DNA from: Saccharomyces paradoxus
Lineage: Eukaryota; Ascomycota; Saccharomycetes; Saccharomycetales; Saccharomycetaceae
DNA: 64,000 nt
Direction: 5' to 3'
Assembly: GCF_002079055.1 (NCBI RefSeq)
Contig: NC_047491.1
Span: 186,001-250,000, forward strand
This document shows, in pieces, positions 9,430 through 19,751 of this stretch. Position 1 is the first letter of the stretch; each line of letters begins with the position of its first letter. The notes beneath the pieces are model-generated. The model had not been told where the DNA came from, made no database searches, and saw only the letters and a program-made list of their open reading frames with translations. The position numbers and the translations under genes are program-made.

Positions 9430-11493
9430 ATGACGACAGAAGAAGGACCGCCAAGTCACGTAGATTCCGCAACTGGCATCAAATTGGCATTGGACCCGAA
9501 CTTAATCACATTGGCACTAAGTTCTAACCCAACCTCTAGTCTTCATTCACCAACGTCTGATGAACCCGTGTCTGAGTCTGCAGGAAAAGCAGATACTGGT
9601 ATTCGCCTAGAAGGTGATGAGTTGGAGAATAAGACCAAGAAAGACAATGATAAAAAGTTAAAATTTTTGAAAAATAAAGATTCCTTGGTCAGCAATCCAC
9701 ACGAAATTTATGGCTCTATGCCATTAGAGCAATTGATCCCGATCATCTTAAGACAGCGTGGTCCAGGCTTTAAATTCGTTGATCTGAATGAAAAAGAATT
9801 ACAAAATGAGATCAATCAGCTTGATAATAATAGTAGTGACAGTCGCAACAGCGAGAAGAAGGACAATGATGGTGCTGATGAAAATGCACAAACTGGAGAA
9901 GATTTCATGGAAGTGGATTATGAAGATAAAGACAATTCAGTAAATTCACAGAATGGAACAGATCACAAAACGAACGAAACTGGCGAGACAGACGATAATG
10001 TTGAAACGATAATGACACAAGAACAGTTTGTTAAGAGAAGGAGGGATATGCTAGAACATATAAATTTGGCCATGAATGAATCATCTCTAGCTTTAGAATT
10101 TGTTTCCTTGCTGCTATCAAGTGTTAAAGAATCCACAGGTATGTCATCAATGTCACCATTTCTTAGAAAAGTTGTTAAACCTTCTAGTTTAAATAGTGAT
10201 AAAATTCCATATGTTGCACCTACAAAGAAAGAATACATTGAGTTGGATATATTGAATAAAGGATGGAAGTTACAAAGTTTGAACGAATCTAAAGATCTAT
10301 TACGCGGAAGTTTCAATAAATTGAGTTCCATATTACAAAACGAACATGACTATTGGAATAAGATAATGCAGAATATTAGCAACAAGGATGTTATTTTTAA
10401 AATTAGAGATAGATCTAGCGGTCAAAAGCTGTTGGCAATTAAGTATGGTTACGAAGACTCTGGATCTACTTATAGGCACGATAGAGGTATTGCTAATATA
10501 AGGAATAACATAGAATCGCAAAATTTGGATTTGATACCCCATAGTAGTTCAGCATTTAAAGGTACGGATTTCATACATTCAGTAAAGAAATTCCTAAGAG
10601 TTCGCATCTTTACAAAAATCGAATCAGAAGATGATTACATATTGAGTGGCGAGAGTGTGATGGATAGGGATGGTGAAAATGAAGAAACTGAAACTGAAGA
10701 TATTAGGAAGCAGATTCAGATTTTGAAAAAGATTATTTTCGAAAAAGAACTGATGTACCAAATAAAGAAAGAGTGCGCCTTGTTGATTTCCTATGGTGTC
10801 AGTATTGAAAACGAAAACAAAGTAATAATTGAACTGCCTAACGAAAAATTTGAAATCGAGTTATTGTCCCTCGACGATGACTCCATAGTCAATCATGAAC
10901 AAGATTTACCAAAAATCAACGACAAGAGAGCTAACCTGATGCTTGTTATGCTGAGATTATTATTAGTCGTCATATTCAAGAAAACACTAAGATCTAGAAT
11001 AAGCTCGCCCCACGGACTGGTTAATTTGAACGTTAACGATGATATCTTAATAATTCGTCCCATCCTTGGTAAAGTTCGGTTTGCTAATTACAAGCTGTTA
11101 CTAAAAAAAATTATAAAGGATTACGTGCTCGATATAGTTCCTGGTTCAAGTATAACAGAGACAGAAGTAGGGAGAGAAGAACCTCAGGAAAATAGAAACA
11201 TTGATGATGAAAATATAACGAGATTGAATAAGGAGATCCGTGCTTTTGATAAACTCTTGAATATACCTAAACGTGAACTTAAGATAAATTTACCATTGTC
11301 TGAGTACAAAAGCCCAAGCCTAAGTTTAATCCTCGAAAGTCCTAACTATTGTAATGCACTCATTCACATTAAATTTAAAGATAGTGCAGAAGCCAACGCG
11401 GTGTCCTTTGACACAACATTTTCTGATTTTAAGGAAGTAGAGGACTTCCTACATTTTATTGTTGCCGAATACATCCAGCAGAAAAAGGTGTAA
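9430..11493 (+). CDS. SRB4: Mediator head subunit Med17/Srb4
   Basis: Srb4 (Med17) is the scaffold of the Mediator head module and is needed for nearly all RNA polymerase II transcription. The 687-residue length equals the S. cerevisiae protein. The first 170 residues are acidic, rich in Asn and Ser, and likely disordered. The rest is mostly helical with mixed C-terminal beta structure. I recognise it by the N-terminus [20 protein letters not shown], the segment [20 protein letters not shown] near residue 96, and position. The gap from RPN3 is 282 bp. Confidence 0.96.
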   Translation: MTTEEGPPSHVDSATGIKLALDPNLITLALSSNPTSSLHSPTSDEPVSESAGKADTGIRLEGDELENKTKKDNDKKLKFLKNKDSLVSNPHEIYGSMPLEQLIPIILRQRGPGFKFVDLNEKELQNEINQLDNNSSDSRNSEKKDNDGADENAQTGEDFMEVDYEDKDNSVNSQNGTDHKTNETGETDDNVETIMTQEQFVKRRRDMLEHINLAMNESSLALEFVSLLLSSVKESTGMSSMSPFLRKVVKPSSLNSDKIPYVAPTKKEYIELDILNKGWKLQSLNESKDLLRGSFNKLSSILQNEHDYWNKIMQNISNKDVIFKIRDRSSGQKLLAIKYGYEDSGSTYRHDRGIANIRNNIESQNLDLIPHSSSAFKGTDFIHSVKKFLRVRIFTKIESEDDYILSGESVMDRDGENEETETEDIRKQIQILKKIIFEKELMYQIKKECALLISYGVSIENENKVIIELPNEKFEIELLSLDDDSIVNHEQDLPKINDKRANLMLVMLRLLLVVIFKKTLRSRISSPHGLVNLNVNDDILIIRPILGKVRFANYKLLLKKIIKDYVLDIVPGSSITETEVGREEPQENRNIDDENITRLNKEIRAFDKLLNIPKRELKINLPLSEYKSPSLSLILESPNYCNALIHIKFKDSAEANAVSFDTTFSDFKEVEDFLHFIVAEYIQQKKV

Positions 11494-11692
11494 TATCCCG
11501 AGCCATTCCTTAGATCTACATACATCACCATGTAATATTCTTTATCACTATATAGAGTCGCATACGTATAAAAGGACAAGATCTTTTCGGCCAAAACAAG
11601 AATTCGAGGAATTTAAGAATATTGCTATGGTTGGACGGTGTAACAACAATAAAAGTAACAGCAACACCAATACCAACAAACCAACTACAATT

Positions 11693-12553
11693 ATGACTTA
11701 CACATTGGCAATCTTAGGCTGCGGTGTTATGGGCCAAGCACTTCTTTCTGCCATTTACAATGCTCCAAAGGCGGTCGACGAAACTGCTGCTGCATTTTAC
11801 CCTTCCAAAATCATCACATGTAACCATGATGAACCAAGTGCACAACAAGTTACCGATCTAATTGAGACATTCGACGAATCTCCTAACGGTATCAAAGTGG
11901 AAAGTACTTACGGTCACAACGTAAGCGCTGTCAAAGAAGCTTCTGTGGTTCTTCTTGGTACGAAGCCATTTTTGGCAGAAGAAGTGTTGAACGGTGTGAA
12001 AAGCGTCATTGAGGGAAAGCTACTTATTTCCCTGGCTGCCGGCTGGACCATTGACCAATTGTGTCAATACACTAGCACTGTTTGTCGTGTTATGACGAAC
12101 ACACCTGCCAAGTACGGATATGGCTGTGCGGTGGTATCCTACTCCGCTGATGTTTCCAAAGAGCAAAAGCCACTGGTCAACGAGTTGATCAGTCAAGTTG
12201 GTAAATACATTGAACTTCCTGAAAAGAACATGGATGCAGCCACTGCATTGGTCGGTTCAGGCCCCGCTTTTGTTCTGTTGATGCTAGAATCCTTAATGGA
12301 GAGTGGGTTGAAATTAGGAATTCCATTACAAGAGAGTAAGGAGTGTGCCATGAAAGTTCTAGAAGGAACAGTGAAGATGGTTGAAAAGAGTGGTGCTCAC
12401 CCATCCGTTTTAAAGCACCAAGTTTGCACACCAGGTGGCACAACCATTGCCGGGCTGTGTGTAATGGAAGAAAAGGGCGTCAAGAGTGGTATTATTAATG
12501 GTGTCGAAGAAGCGGCCCGTGTTGCGTCACAGCTAGGCCAGAAGAAGAAATAG
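11693..12553 (+). CDS. PRO3: Pyrroline-5-carboxylate reductase
   Basis: Pro3 reduces 1-pyrroline-5-carboxylate to proline with NAD(P)H, the last step of proline synthesis. The 286-residue protein opens with a Rossmann dinucleotide fold ([14 protein letters not shown]). It also carries the family segments LLGTKPF, MTNTPA and the C-terminal signature [21 protein letters not shown]. The same frame is open for 78 codons upstream, but without an ATG that fits; the start MTYTLAIL at 11693 gives the family length. A TATAAAAG box at 11567-11574 lies about 120 bp before it. The gap from SRB4 is only 199 bp. Confidence 0.96.
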   Translation: MTYTLAILGCGVMGQALLSAIYNAPKAVDETAAAFYPSKIITCNHDEPSAQQVTDLIETFDESPNGIKVESTYGHNVSAVKEASVVLLGTKPFLAEEVLNGVKSVIEGKLLISLAAGWTIDQLCQYTSTVCRVMTNTPAKYGYGCAVVSYSADVSKEQKPLVNELISQVGKYIELPEKNMDAATALVGSGPAFVLLMLESLMESGLKLGIPLQESKECAMKVLEGTVKMVEKSGAHPSVLKHQVCTPGGTTIAGLCVMEEKGVKSGIINGVEEAARVASQLGQKKK

Positions 12554-12788
12554 ATTGCTTTGCCTGAAATGTATATATCATTGCTTTGTATCCGTATATT
12601 TTTTTTATTGCAGACCTTGCATTTTTTTCGTCATTTTCCCGTCGGTCCGATAATGAATCATCACAATGAATGACTACCCCATAATAATGACACTAATTGG
12701 AGCGTATAAAAGAGAAAATAATGTAAGTATGCTTCCAAAGCAATTGATTCATTTGGAATGAACATCAAAGAAAGAAAATCAAACAACC

Positions 12789-15554
12789 ATGTCAAGTGGT
12801 AGTACTATTGTTTCGTCTGACAAGTCAGAACGAACATTTAAACATGAGGAAGAGCTACCCAAGTTACCATTACCCAAACTATGTGACACTTTGCAGCGTC
12901 TCAAGGAGAGTTTAGAACCATTGTATTATGCTGATGGATACTATCAACATCCTTTAGATCCGGAGCAAATTGAGAAATTGTCATCCATTATCGAAAATTT
13001 TGAAGAAAATTCAGTGAGTGAAAAGCTGCAATCTAAACTACAGAGTTACCATGATACCAGTGATTGTTACCTTGACGAGTTGCATCTAGACATCAATAAT
13101 CAAACCTCTACCAGAGAGATTCAGGACGATGTCTTGCCTAGGAATCCCTTCTTGGTTCTCGCAGATGACGCTTTGCCGAATATCACTCAAGCTGATAGGT
13201 CTGCCGTCTTAGTACACTCTGCGGCCAGGTTTATTTCTGCTCTAAAACAGGATTTATTGCCGCCAGATATCAATGCCAGCAATGGTAAACCACTATCAAT
13301 GGCGCCATTTCTGAACTTATTCGGTACTACTCGTAGCCCTGTTTTTCAGCGCGGTGAGGTTGAAAGTTTCGACTTGAATAAACCTTACACTGCATCTGAT
13401 CTAGAAGACCCTGATTATTCAGGCGATGAGGGCGATAATGGCGAACCTTCCCAAAAGGAATCGGCTGACCGTAAAAGAAAACGCGAAGAAGATATATTCA
13501 CCGGCAATGGTATAACAATTAAAAGATATCCGGAGAGCAAACACATCCTAATCATCTCCAGGGGCCAATACTATACGTTAGAAATGCTTGACTCGACGAA
13601 TAAAATTATATATACTGCGGCCGAATTGACCACAATCTTCAATCATATTATAAAAGATTCATCAGGTACAGAGAAATCAACTGCGTTAGGCAGCTTGACC
13701 TCCCATTCTTTTAGAAACTGGAAATATGCTAGAAAGAGACTACAAAAAAGGTATCCAAACGAATTGCACCGCATAGACTCTGCTCTGTTCGTTCTCGTCC
13801 TGGACGAATCACAAGAGGAAACCACCAATGATGATGGCGATACTGCCGACATCAGTCAAATGTTTAACAGGACTATCACTGAACGGGACAAGAAATGTAC
13901 TTCCGCTAATTGTAAAAGAGTGTTTTATGGTACTTCTATAATAAACAGCAAAGGCCATCAAGTGGGTTCGTGTGTATCTCGTTGGTATGATAAACTACAG
14001 CTGGTGGTCACTGCAGATGCGAAGGCCACGGTGATTTGGGATTCCTTCACATGTGACGGGTCAGTTGTGCTTCGGTTTACTTCGGAAATTTATACGGAAT
14101 CAGTCTTAAGATTAGCTAGAGATGTTAATGCCGGCGATCCACAGTTTTCACTATGGCCCAACGTGACACAAATGGATCCTGAAACCAAAAAATTGATGAC
14201 GGCAACCATAAGTGCCGACGGTGGAGGCCCTTCTGAAATCGATCCTAAGTTGGTTGTGGACAAAATCGATTGGTCCTTTAGCAACATCTTGAACACACAT
14301 GTCCATTTGTCAGAGACTAAACTAGCTGATTTGATTTCCAAATATGATATTGTTCGCGCCTCCATTCCCTTAGGCAGAAGGTCTGCTCAAAGGCTAGGAA
14401 TCAAGCCCGATTCGATGGTTCAAGTAGCTTTACAAATAGCTCACTATGCTTTGTATGGAAGAATGGTGTTTGGATTGGAGCCAATATCCACACGTGGTTT
14501 CAAAAACTCGAGATCCTCTTTTATTAACATTCAGAATCAAGAGCTGTTGGAACTATGTCAGTTATTTATTTCTAGTTCCATTGATGGGACAGGTAAATTA
14601 GACAAATTTATTCAGACCTGCGAAACACATCATGAAATGGTTAAACATGCAAAGTCAGGTGTCGGTTATGAAAAACATTTCAATGCGCTGAAGTATCTCT
14701 TCAAGTTTCATGACCATTTCGGTATCTCCTTAAATGATGATGAATCGTCGGCTGCGAAAGACCTTTTTGAAAATCCACTGGTTTTGCCTTTCTCGCAACC
14801 TGAGTTGATTGTTGCCAACTGTGGTAATGCTGCTACCACGACCTTCGGCATAACGCCCGCTGTGCCTCAGGGCTTCGGGATAGGCTACATCATTAAAGAT
14901 GATCAGGTGGATTTGACTGTAACATCGCAATTTAGACAAGGTGACAGGTTGATGTTCATGTTAAATTGGGCCTTAGGTGAAATCCGCTCTTACTGGAGGA
15001 TGTCACGCGGTACTTCCCATAATAAAACAGGCGTGAAGATCAGTCCCGTGGTCGATAAATTGTATGAAATGGACAATGCAGTCAATAACCCTCCGAACCG
15101 TAACGGCCATCCAGCCACCGGCTCTCGCAAAACGTCTTCGTCACAAGTAAATTTGAACAGGTACGGTGGGTTTTTCGATTTAGAGGGTCACATTGACAGT
15201 AGAAATATCTCTAAATCGCCATCGATGAAGAATTTACAGAAAACCTTCAATGGCTTGACCATGAGTGCAGAAAATGATCATTCAAGCTCCGCAGTATCCG
15301 TTCCCACAGAAAAGGAAAAATTAAATACAGGCCATGAAATTTTACAGATCCAACCACGGGAGGTGGCAAGTAATGGGTTGGAAGCAGGTGATGAGACAGA
15401 CACCGAAATAATTGCTGGCAATACCGACGGTATATCTTCTTCCTCTTCAGCTACATCTCTAAATTCCAAGAAACGTAACGTCATCAACTCAAGATTCGAT
15501 ATTGATTTTGACCGCAGCCGTGTAGGTAGAAAGGTGGCTACCTTAGATCAATAA
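12789..15554 (+). CDS. YAT2: Carnitine acetyltransferase Yat2
   Basis: Yat2 is a carnitine acyltransferase-family protein that helps move acetyl units during growth on non-fermentable carbon. It has no clear targeting signal. The 921-residue protein has the family fold through about residue 740, including AVLVHSAARFISAL and the carnitine/CoA-site segment GITPAVPQGFGIGY near 700. A long Ser-rich tail (about 760-921) follows that shorter relatives lack. At the usual catalytic-His motif the sequence reads WDSFTCDG (417-424), with no His in that position. S. cerevisiae Yat2 is 923 residues. A TATAAAAG box lies at 12705-12712. Confidence 0.94.
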   Translation: MSSGSTIVSSDKSERTFKHEEELPKLPLPKLCDTLQRLKESLEPLYYADGYYQHPLDPEQIEKLSSIIENFEENSVSEKLQSKLQSYHDTSDCYLDELHLDINNQTSTREIQDDVLPRNPFLVLADDALPNITQADRSAVLVHSAARFISALKQDLLPPDINASNGKPLSMAPFLNLFGTTRSPVFQRGEVESFDLNKPYTASDLEDPDYSGDEGDNGEPSQKESADRKRKREEDIFTGNGITIKRYPESKHILIISRGQYYTLEMLDSTNKIIYTAAELTTIFNHIIKDSSGTEKSTALGSLTSHSFRNWKYARKRLQKRYPNELHRIDSALFVLVLDESQEETTNDDGDTADISQMFNRTITERDKKCTSANCKRVFYGTSIINSKGHQVGSCVSRWYDKLQLVVTADAKATVIWDSFTCDGSVVLRFTSEIYTESVLRLARDVNAGDPQFSLWPNVTQMDPETKKLMTATISADGGGPSEIDPKLVVDKIDWSFSNILNTHVHLSETKLADLISKYDIVRASIPLGRRSAQRLGIKPDSMVQVALQIAHYALYGRMVFGLEPISTRGFKNSRSSFINIQNQELLELCQLFISSSIDGTGKLDKFIQTCETHHEMVKHAKSGVGYEKHFNALKYLFKFHDHFGISLNDDESSAAKDLFENPLVLPFSQPELIVANCGNAATTTFGITPAVPQGFGIGYIIKDDQVDLTVTSQFRQGDRLMFMLNWALGEIRSYWRMSRGTSHNKTGVKISPVVDKLYEMDNAVNNPPNRNGHPATGSRKTSSSQVNLNRYGGFFDLEGHIDSRNISKSPSMKNLQKTFNGLTMSAENDHSSSAVSVPTEKEKLNTGHEILQIQPREVASNGLEAGDETDTEIIAGNTDGISSSSSATSLNSKKRNVINSRFDIDFDRSRVGRKVATLDQ

Positions 15555-15840
15555 GAACGCTTTTTATTTATCTATTTATTACTAGCATTATGCGTACGCT
15601 TGGTATGATGCGATATATACTTGTTTTATGAAGTAAATCAATATGCTTAATTTATGCTTATTATTCGTATTTATGACAGTGACCCGGCCGGGATTTGCCA
15701 TTGAAAAATTTTTCAAAAAATAGGCCGATGCTGATCATCAGTACAAAAGACAGAGATTTCGTTTCGACCTCTACCAGGAGCTAAGCAAAGAGGGCGGAAA
15801 GAGTGTAATACACCGTTAACATCGCGCATTAGAGGTAGAC

Positions 15841-17424
15841 ATGAGTGACTTACAAGACCAAGAACCTAGCATTATTATCAACGGTAATTTGGAACCAGTT
15901 GGTGAACCAGATATCGTTGAAGAAACAGAAGTTGTAGCTCAAGAAACAGAAGAAACAGAAGAAGCCAATAAGCCAAAGAAGAAAGTCGCCTTCACTGGTT
16001 TGGAAGAAGACGGAGAAACTGAAGAAGAAAAAAGGAAAAGGGAATTTGAAGAAGGTGGTGGTTTGCCCGAACAACCATTAAACCCTGATTTTTCAAAATT
16101 AAACCCTCTATCCGCCGAAATTATCAACAGACAAGCTACGATAAACATTGGTACCATTGGTCATGTTGCCCACGGTAAATCCACAGTAGTTAGGGCCATT
16201 TCAGGTGTCCAAACAGTGCGTTTTAAGGATGAATTAGAACGTAACATTACCATTAAATTAGGTTATGCAAATGCTAAAATTTATAAATGTCAAGAACCTA
16301 CATGTCCCGAACCTGATTGTTATAGATCATTCAAATCTGATAAAGAAATCAGCCCTAAATGTCAAAGACCAGGTTGTCCAGGACGTTACAAGTTGGTCCG
16401 TCATGTTTCATTTGTCGACTGTCCCGGTCACGATATCTTAATGAGTACTATGTTGTCAGGTGCCGCCGTTATGGATGCTGCCTTACTTTTGATTGCAGGT
16501 AATGAATCTTGTCCACAGCCCCAAACCTCAGAGCATTTAGCTGCCATTGAAATTATGAAGTTAAAGCACGTTATCATCTTACAGAATAAAGTCGATTTAA
16601 TGCGTGAAGAAAGTGCCTTGGAACATCAAAAATCCATCTTGAAGTTCATCAGAGGTACCATTGCTGACGGCGCTCCTATTGTACCAATATCCGCTCAGTT
16701 GAAGTATAACATCGATGCAGTCAATGAATTTATTGTCAAGACTATTCCTGTACCACCAAGAGATTTCATGATTTCTCCAAGGCTGATTGTTATTCGTTCA
16801 TTTGATGTTAATAAGCCAGGTGCTGAAATTGAAGACCTGAAAGGTGGTGTCGCTGGTGGTTCTATTTTGAATGGTGTCTTTAAGCTAGGTGATGAAATTG
16901 AGATTAGACCAGGTATTGTGACTAAGGATGATAAAGGTAAAATTCAATGTAAACCAATCTTCTCTAACATTGTTTCCTTATTTGCTGAACAAAATGACTT
17001 GAAGTTCGCTGTTCCCGGTGGTCTGATTGGTGTTGGTACAAAAGTTGATCCTACCTTGTGTAGAGCCGATCGTCTTGTCGGTCAAGTTGTTGGTGCTAAG
17101 GGTCATTTGCCAAACATTTATACTGATATTGAAATTAACTACTTTTTGTTACGTCGTCTATTGGGTGTCAAAACAGATGGTCAAAAGCAAGCCAAAGTCA
17201 GAAAATTGGAACCAAATGAAGTTCTTATGGTCAACATTGGTTCTACCGCAACAGGTGCTCGTGTGGTTGCCGTTAAAGCTGATATGGCAAGATTACAATT
17301 AACGTCACCTGCTTGTACTGAAATTAACGAGAAGATTGCTTTGTCGAGACGTATCGAAAAGCATTGGCGTTTAATTGGTTGGGCAACCATTAAAAAAGGT
17401 ACTACATTGGAACCCATCGCTTAA
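15841..17424 (+). CDS. GCD11: Translation initiation factor eIF2 gamma
   Basis: Gcd11 is the gamma subunit of eIF2, the GTPase that brings initiator Met-tRNA to the 40S ribosome. The 527-residue length equals S. cerevisiae. An acidic N-terminal extension of about 95 residues precedes the G domain: P-loop GHVAHGKST (107-115), DCPGHD and NKVD. A zinc-ribbon insertion with paired Cys ([11 protein letters not shown] and CQRPGC) is typical of eIF2 gamma. Domains II and III follow. Codon choice shifts to preferred highly-expressed codons compared with YAT2, consistent with an abundant protein. Confidence 0.98.
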   Translation: MSDLQDQEPSIIINGNLEPVGEPDIVEETEVVAQETEETEEANKPKKKVAFTGLEEDGETEEEKRKREFEEGGGLPEQPLNPDFSKLNPLSAEIINRQATINIGTIGHVAHGKSTVVRAISGVQTVRFKDELERNITIKLGYANAKIYKCQEPTCPEPDCYRSFKSDKEISPKCQRPGCPGRYKLVRHVSFVDCPGHDILMSTMLSGAAVMDAALLLIAGNESCPQPQTSEHLAAIEIMKLKHVIILQNKVDLMREESALEHQKSILKFIRGTIADGAPIVPISAQLKYNIDAVNEFIVKTIPVPPRDFMISPRLIVIRSFDVNKPGAEIEDLKGGVAGGSILNGVFKLGDEIEIRPGIVTKDDKGKIQCKPIFSNIVSLFAEQNDLKFAVPGGLIGVGTKVDPTLCRADRLVGQVVGAKGHLPNIYTDIEINYFLLRRLLGVKTDGQKQAKVRKLEPNEVLMVNIGSTATGARVVAVKADMARLQLTSPACTEINEKIALSRRIEKHWRLIGWATIKKGTTLEPIA

Positions 17425-17730
17425 ACAACTAACAAACCGCCGCAAAAATAAAATTTCATAATTAATCAGAGAGAAAGTGAAGATAAGAAACGAACTAGAA
17501 GGAAAGGAAACTGACACTTCTGGTTATTGGAATATGTTCATATACATTGATGCGTAATGACATGGTGATCTTTATTCCATTTTATATCGTTTTCTTTCTT
17601 TTTTCTTTTTTACATAGTATTCCATTGTATATTTAACATGTTTTACGTATTTTAAAAAAATTACTAAACGCGATAATAAAGCTACTAAACATGAAAACGA
17701 ATAATTATTACAAACTTAAAAGTCAAAATT
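17425..17730. other. Gap between GCD11 and delta LTR
   Basis: The 306-bp GCD11 3' flank is AT-rich, with T and A runs near 17595-17675. I see no gene. A near-match to an origin consensus (TTTTACGTATT, 17641-17651) is not exact and is not called. Confidence 0.5.
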
Positions 17731-18048
17731 TGTTGGAATGAAATTCTAATATCATCTATTTAATATTATATTATAATATGCGGTGCAAGAGGATGGCATA
17801 AAGATTGAGAAACAGTCATCCAATCTAATGGAAGCTGAAATGCAAGGATTGATAATGTAATAGGATAATGAATGACAACATATAAAAGGAAAGAAGATAA
17901 GGTAATAACACTATGTAGAACTATCGATTCCCTTTTGTGGATTCCTATATCCTCGATGAGAACTTCTAGTATATTCTGTATACCTAATATTATAGCCTTT
18001 AGTAACAATGGAATCCCAACAATTATCTAATTATTCACATAATTCTCA
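17731..18048 (+). mobile_element. Solo delta LTR (Ty1/Ty2 family)
   Basis: A 318-bp solo LTR begins TGTTGGAATG and ends ATTCTCA, the delta termini. The internal segment around CAACAATTATCT near the 3' end, which overlaps the start of gag in intact Ty1/Ty2, is recognisable. The element is flanked by a perfect 5-bp target duplication, AAATT, at 17726-17730 and 18049-18053, so it inserted here as a Ty1/Ty2 copy and later lost its interior by LTR recombination. It lies 106 bp upstream of tRNA-His, the usual Ty1 target zone. It is nearly identical to the LTR at 60205-60522, suggesting fairly recent activity of one subfamily. Confidence 0.93.
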
Positions 18049-18154
18049 AAATTATCTATTCCTCAATAATGGTTATGGAAACTCCAACGAGTTTATCAAG
18101 CTCTCATTCCTAGCCATTCACAAGTTAAAACAAAGTGAAATCCCGTATAAGTTT

Positions 18155-18226
18155 GCCATCTTAGTATAGTGGTTAGTACACATCGTTGTGGCCGATGAAA
18201 CCCTGGTTCGATTCTAGGAGATGGCA
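18155..18226 (+). tRNA. tRNA-His (GUG)
   Basis: A 72-nt cloverleaf without intron. The acceptor stem GCCATCT pairs with the 3' AGATGGC, the anticodon stem is CATCG/CGATG, the anticodon loop TTGTGGC gives anticodon GTG, and the T arm holds GGTTCGATTC. The extra 5' G needed by histidyl-tRNA synthetase is not encoded; in eukaryotes Thg1 adds it after transcription. The pol III terminator is the T run at 18235-18239. Confidence 0.96.
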
Positions 18227-18234
18227 TAAGTTTC

Positions 18235-18239
18235 TTTTT
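18235..18239 (+). terminator. Pol III terminator of tRNA-His
   Basis: A run of five T just downstream of the tRNA-His 3' end, the normal RNA polymerase III stop signal. Confidence 0.7.
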
Positions 18240-18437
18240 GTCGCTCTTACAAAGAGCGTTGCAAGAAGCTCTGGACACGCCCAATTTCATGAGGGCTAGT
18301 CTGATATTGCAATTATGAGAGCGAATTATATTTTTTTACCAGCTGGTAAGAATTGAATAATAGAGGTCAGCGTATACAACGTAGAATAAAAGGTTATATA
18401 TATACAAATTTTTTTTGACGCCAGGCATTAACAGAAA
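18240..18437. other. Gap between tRNA-His and CHO1 3' end
   Basis: This 198-bp stretch contains the CHO1 3' UTR and no gene that I can support. Confidence 0.5.
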
Positions 18438-19268
18438 CTATGGCTTTGGAATTTTCAAGCTCTTTGAGATCATTCCACACCCATGGATAAAAAATACTAA
18501 AATAATTGGATGAAATTCCAATATTTGATCTTCTCTGAAAATTCCGAATGGGATGTTATCAAAAATGAAACCCTTTCTGACACAATATGCCATGCCCAAA
18601 ACCAAAGCTAGAGTAGTTGGCATTGGTAATCCCTCAAAATATTTAGACTTACCTGTGGTGGAATCTTTTGGTAATTGAGCAACGGTGACATTAAACCTTG
18701 CTAATCTCGCCAAGCCGCAAAGAACAAAAAATGATAAAATCATGACATCAAATGTGGTTTGGAAACCAATGGCAAAAGCAATTGCAGCCGGAGCCACACC
18801 AAAGGAGACCAAATCGGCCAAAGAGTCCAGTTCTTGACCCATCAGGGAAGACCTATTTCTCAGACGTGCTACTCTACCGTCAAGGAAATCGAAACACATA
18901 CCCAATAGGATAAAAAAATGGGCACGCTGAACGTAATGAGGTTTACCCGTAAGCGTAAATCTAAGGCAACTCACAATAGAGTAAAAGCCAGAAAATCCAT
19001 TCAGCATAGTAATATAATCTGCCATATGTAAATTCCTCATCATGCTGAAATGGTGTTCGTCACTTGTGAATTTTTGTATATCAGTAGCATTTGGGGGAGC
19101 TAATGGTGTTGTATTTATGGAAAATATACTCGAGGCCCTTCTACTCAATGTACCGCCAACTTCGTCTGAGGAATACCCCTCATTTTCGTCTCTGCGTTCA
19201 TCTATGATAATGTCTGTGTCTGTGTGTGGGAATTCTTGAGGTGCGAAATCTTCATCTGATTCAATCAT
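18438..19268 (-). CDS. CHO1: Phosphatidylserine synthase
   Basis: Cho1 makes phosphatidylserine from CDP-diacylglycerol and serine in the ER, a key branch of phospholipid synthesis. The 276-residue protein has an acidic N-terminal tail of about 80 residues with several Ser sites. The CDP-alcohol phosphatidyltransferase motif follows: DG..AR........G...D...D, starting at D130 with DGRVARLRNR and ending ELDSLAD. Several membrane segments include FDVMILSFFVLCGLARLARF. Length equals S. cerevisiae. A UASINO element lies about 155 bp upstream. Confidence 0.97.
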   Translation of the reverse strand: MIESDEDFAPQEFPHTDTDIIIDERRDENEGYSSDEVGGTLSRRASSIFSINTTPLAPPNATDIQKFTSDEHHFSMMRNLHMADYITMLNGFSGFYSIVSCLRFTLTGKPHYVQRAHFFILLGMCFDFLDGRVARLRNRSSLMGQELDSLADLVSFGVAPAAIAFAIGFQTTFDVMILSFFVLCGLARLARFNVTVAQLPKDSTTGKSKYFEGLPMPTTLALVLGMAYCVRKGFIFDNIPFGIFREDQILEFHPIILVFFIHGCGMISKSLKIPKP

Positions 19269-19751
19269 TTTTTAATATGTTGTTTTATATCTTGGTTCTT
19301 TGATTGAATTAAATAGATAACCAAAAATGACAATTACCCACAAAGTGAAAAAATGGATGGAACCTCTCCTTCCTTATTTATAATGTTTCCTATAAATTAC
19401 GGATCTTCACCTTTAGATGGCCATGTGAAAGCTCAAAGTCGTGAGGGTGCCGTGTGAACGTTGAAAGTGATTTCTAAACAGTGAGGAATATGCCAAGTGT
19501 CTGGCACAGAAGAGGGCATACGTTAAGGAGGAATGGGTTATTATGATAAGGATATCTTCTATAATGCTACTTGATATACACATCTCGTAACAATTGTGTG
19601 CGTATATACATATATACATCCAAACCTATATATACAACTACTTACATAAATATACCTTGATATTAGTATCGTGAGGAGCTATAGTAAAAAAATCTCAAAA
19701 ACGTCTTCGCTTTTATTTAACAAGATGCGGGTGCAAGCTCTATAATCATAC
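19269..19751. other. CHO1 promoter and GAL83 3' flank
   Basis: Both flanking genes run on the minus strand, so this 483-bp gap holds the CHO1 promoter and the GAL83 terminator. It includes the UASINO site listed separately and AT-rich tracts near 19590-19640. No gene is seen. Confidence 0.5.
19422..19430 (+). promoter_or_regulatory. UASINO (Ino2/Ino4 site) upstream of CHO1
   Basis: CATGTGAAA is an exact match to the core of the inositol-sensitive element bound by the Ino2-Ino4 bHLH pair. It lies 154-162 bp before the ATG of CHO1, a classic target of inositol and choline repression. Confidence 0.85.

Noticed and set aside
11459-11692. N-terminal extension of PRO3
   Set aside because: The open frame upstream begins at TTG. 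The extension would give 78 residues with no targeting function expected for this cytosolic enzyme, and the family length fits the ATG at 11693.
17766-18008. 80-codon minus-strand frame inside the delta LTR, repeated at 60240-60482
   Set aside because: The two frames are almost the same only because they lie in two near-identical LTRs. They are antisense to the LTR and show no family feature.
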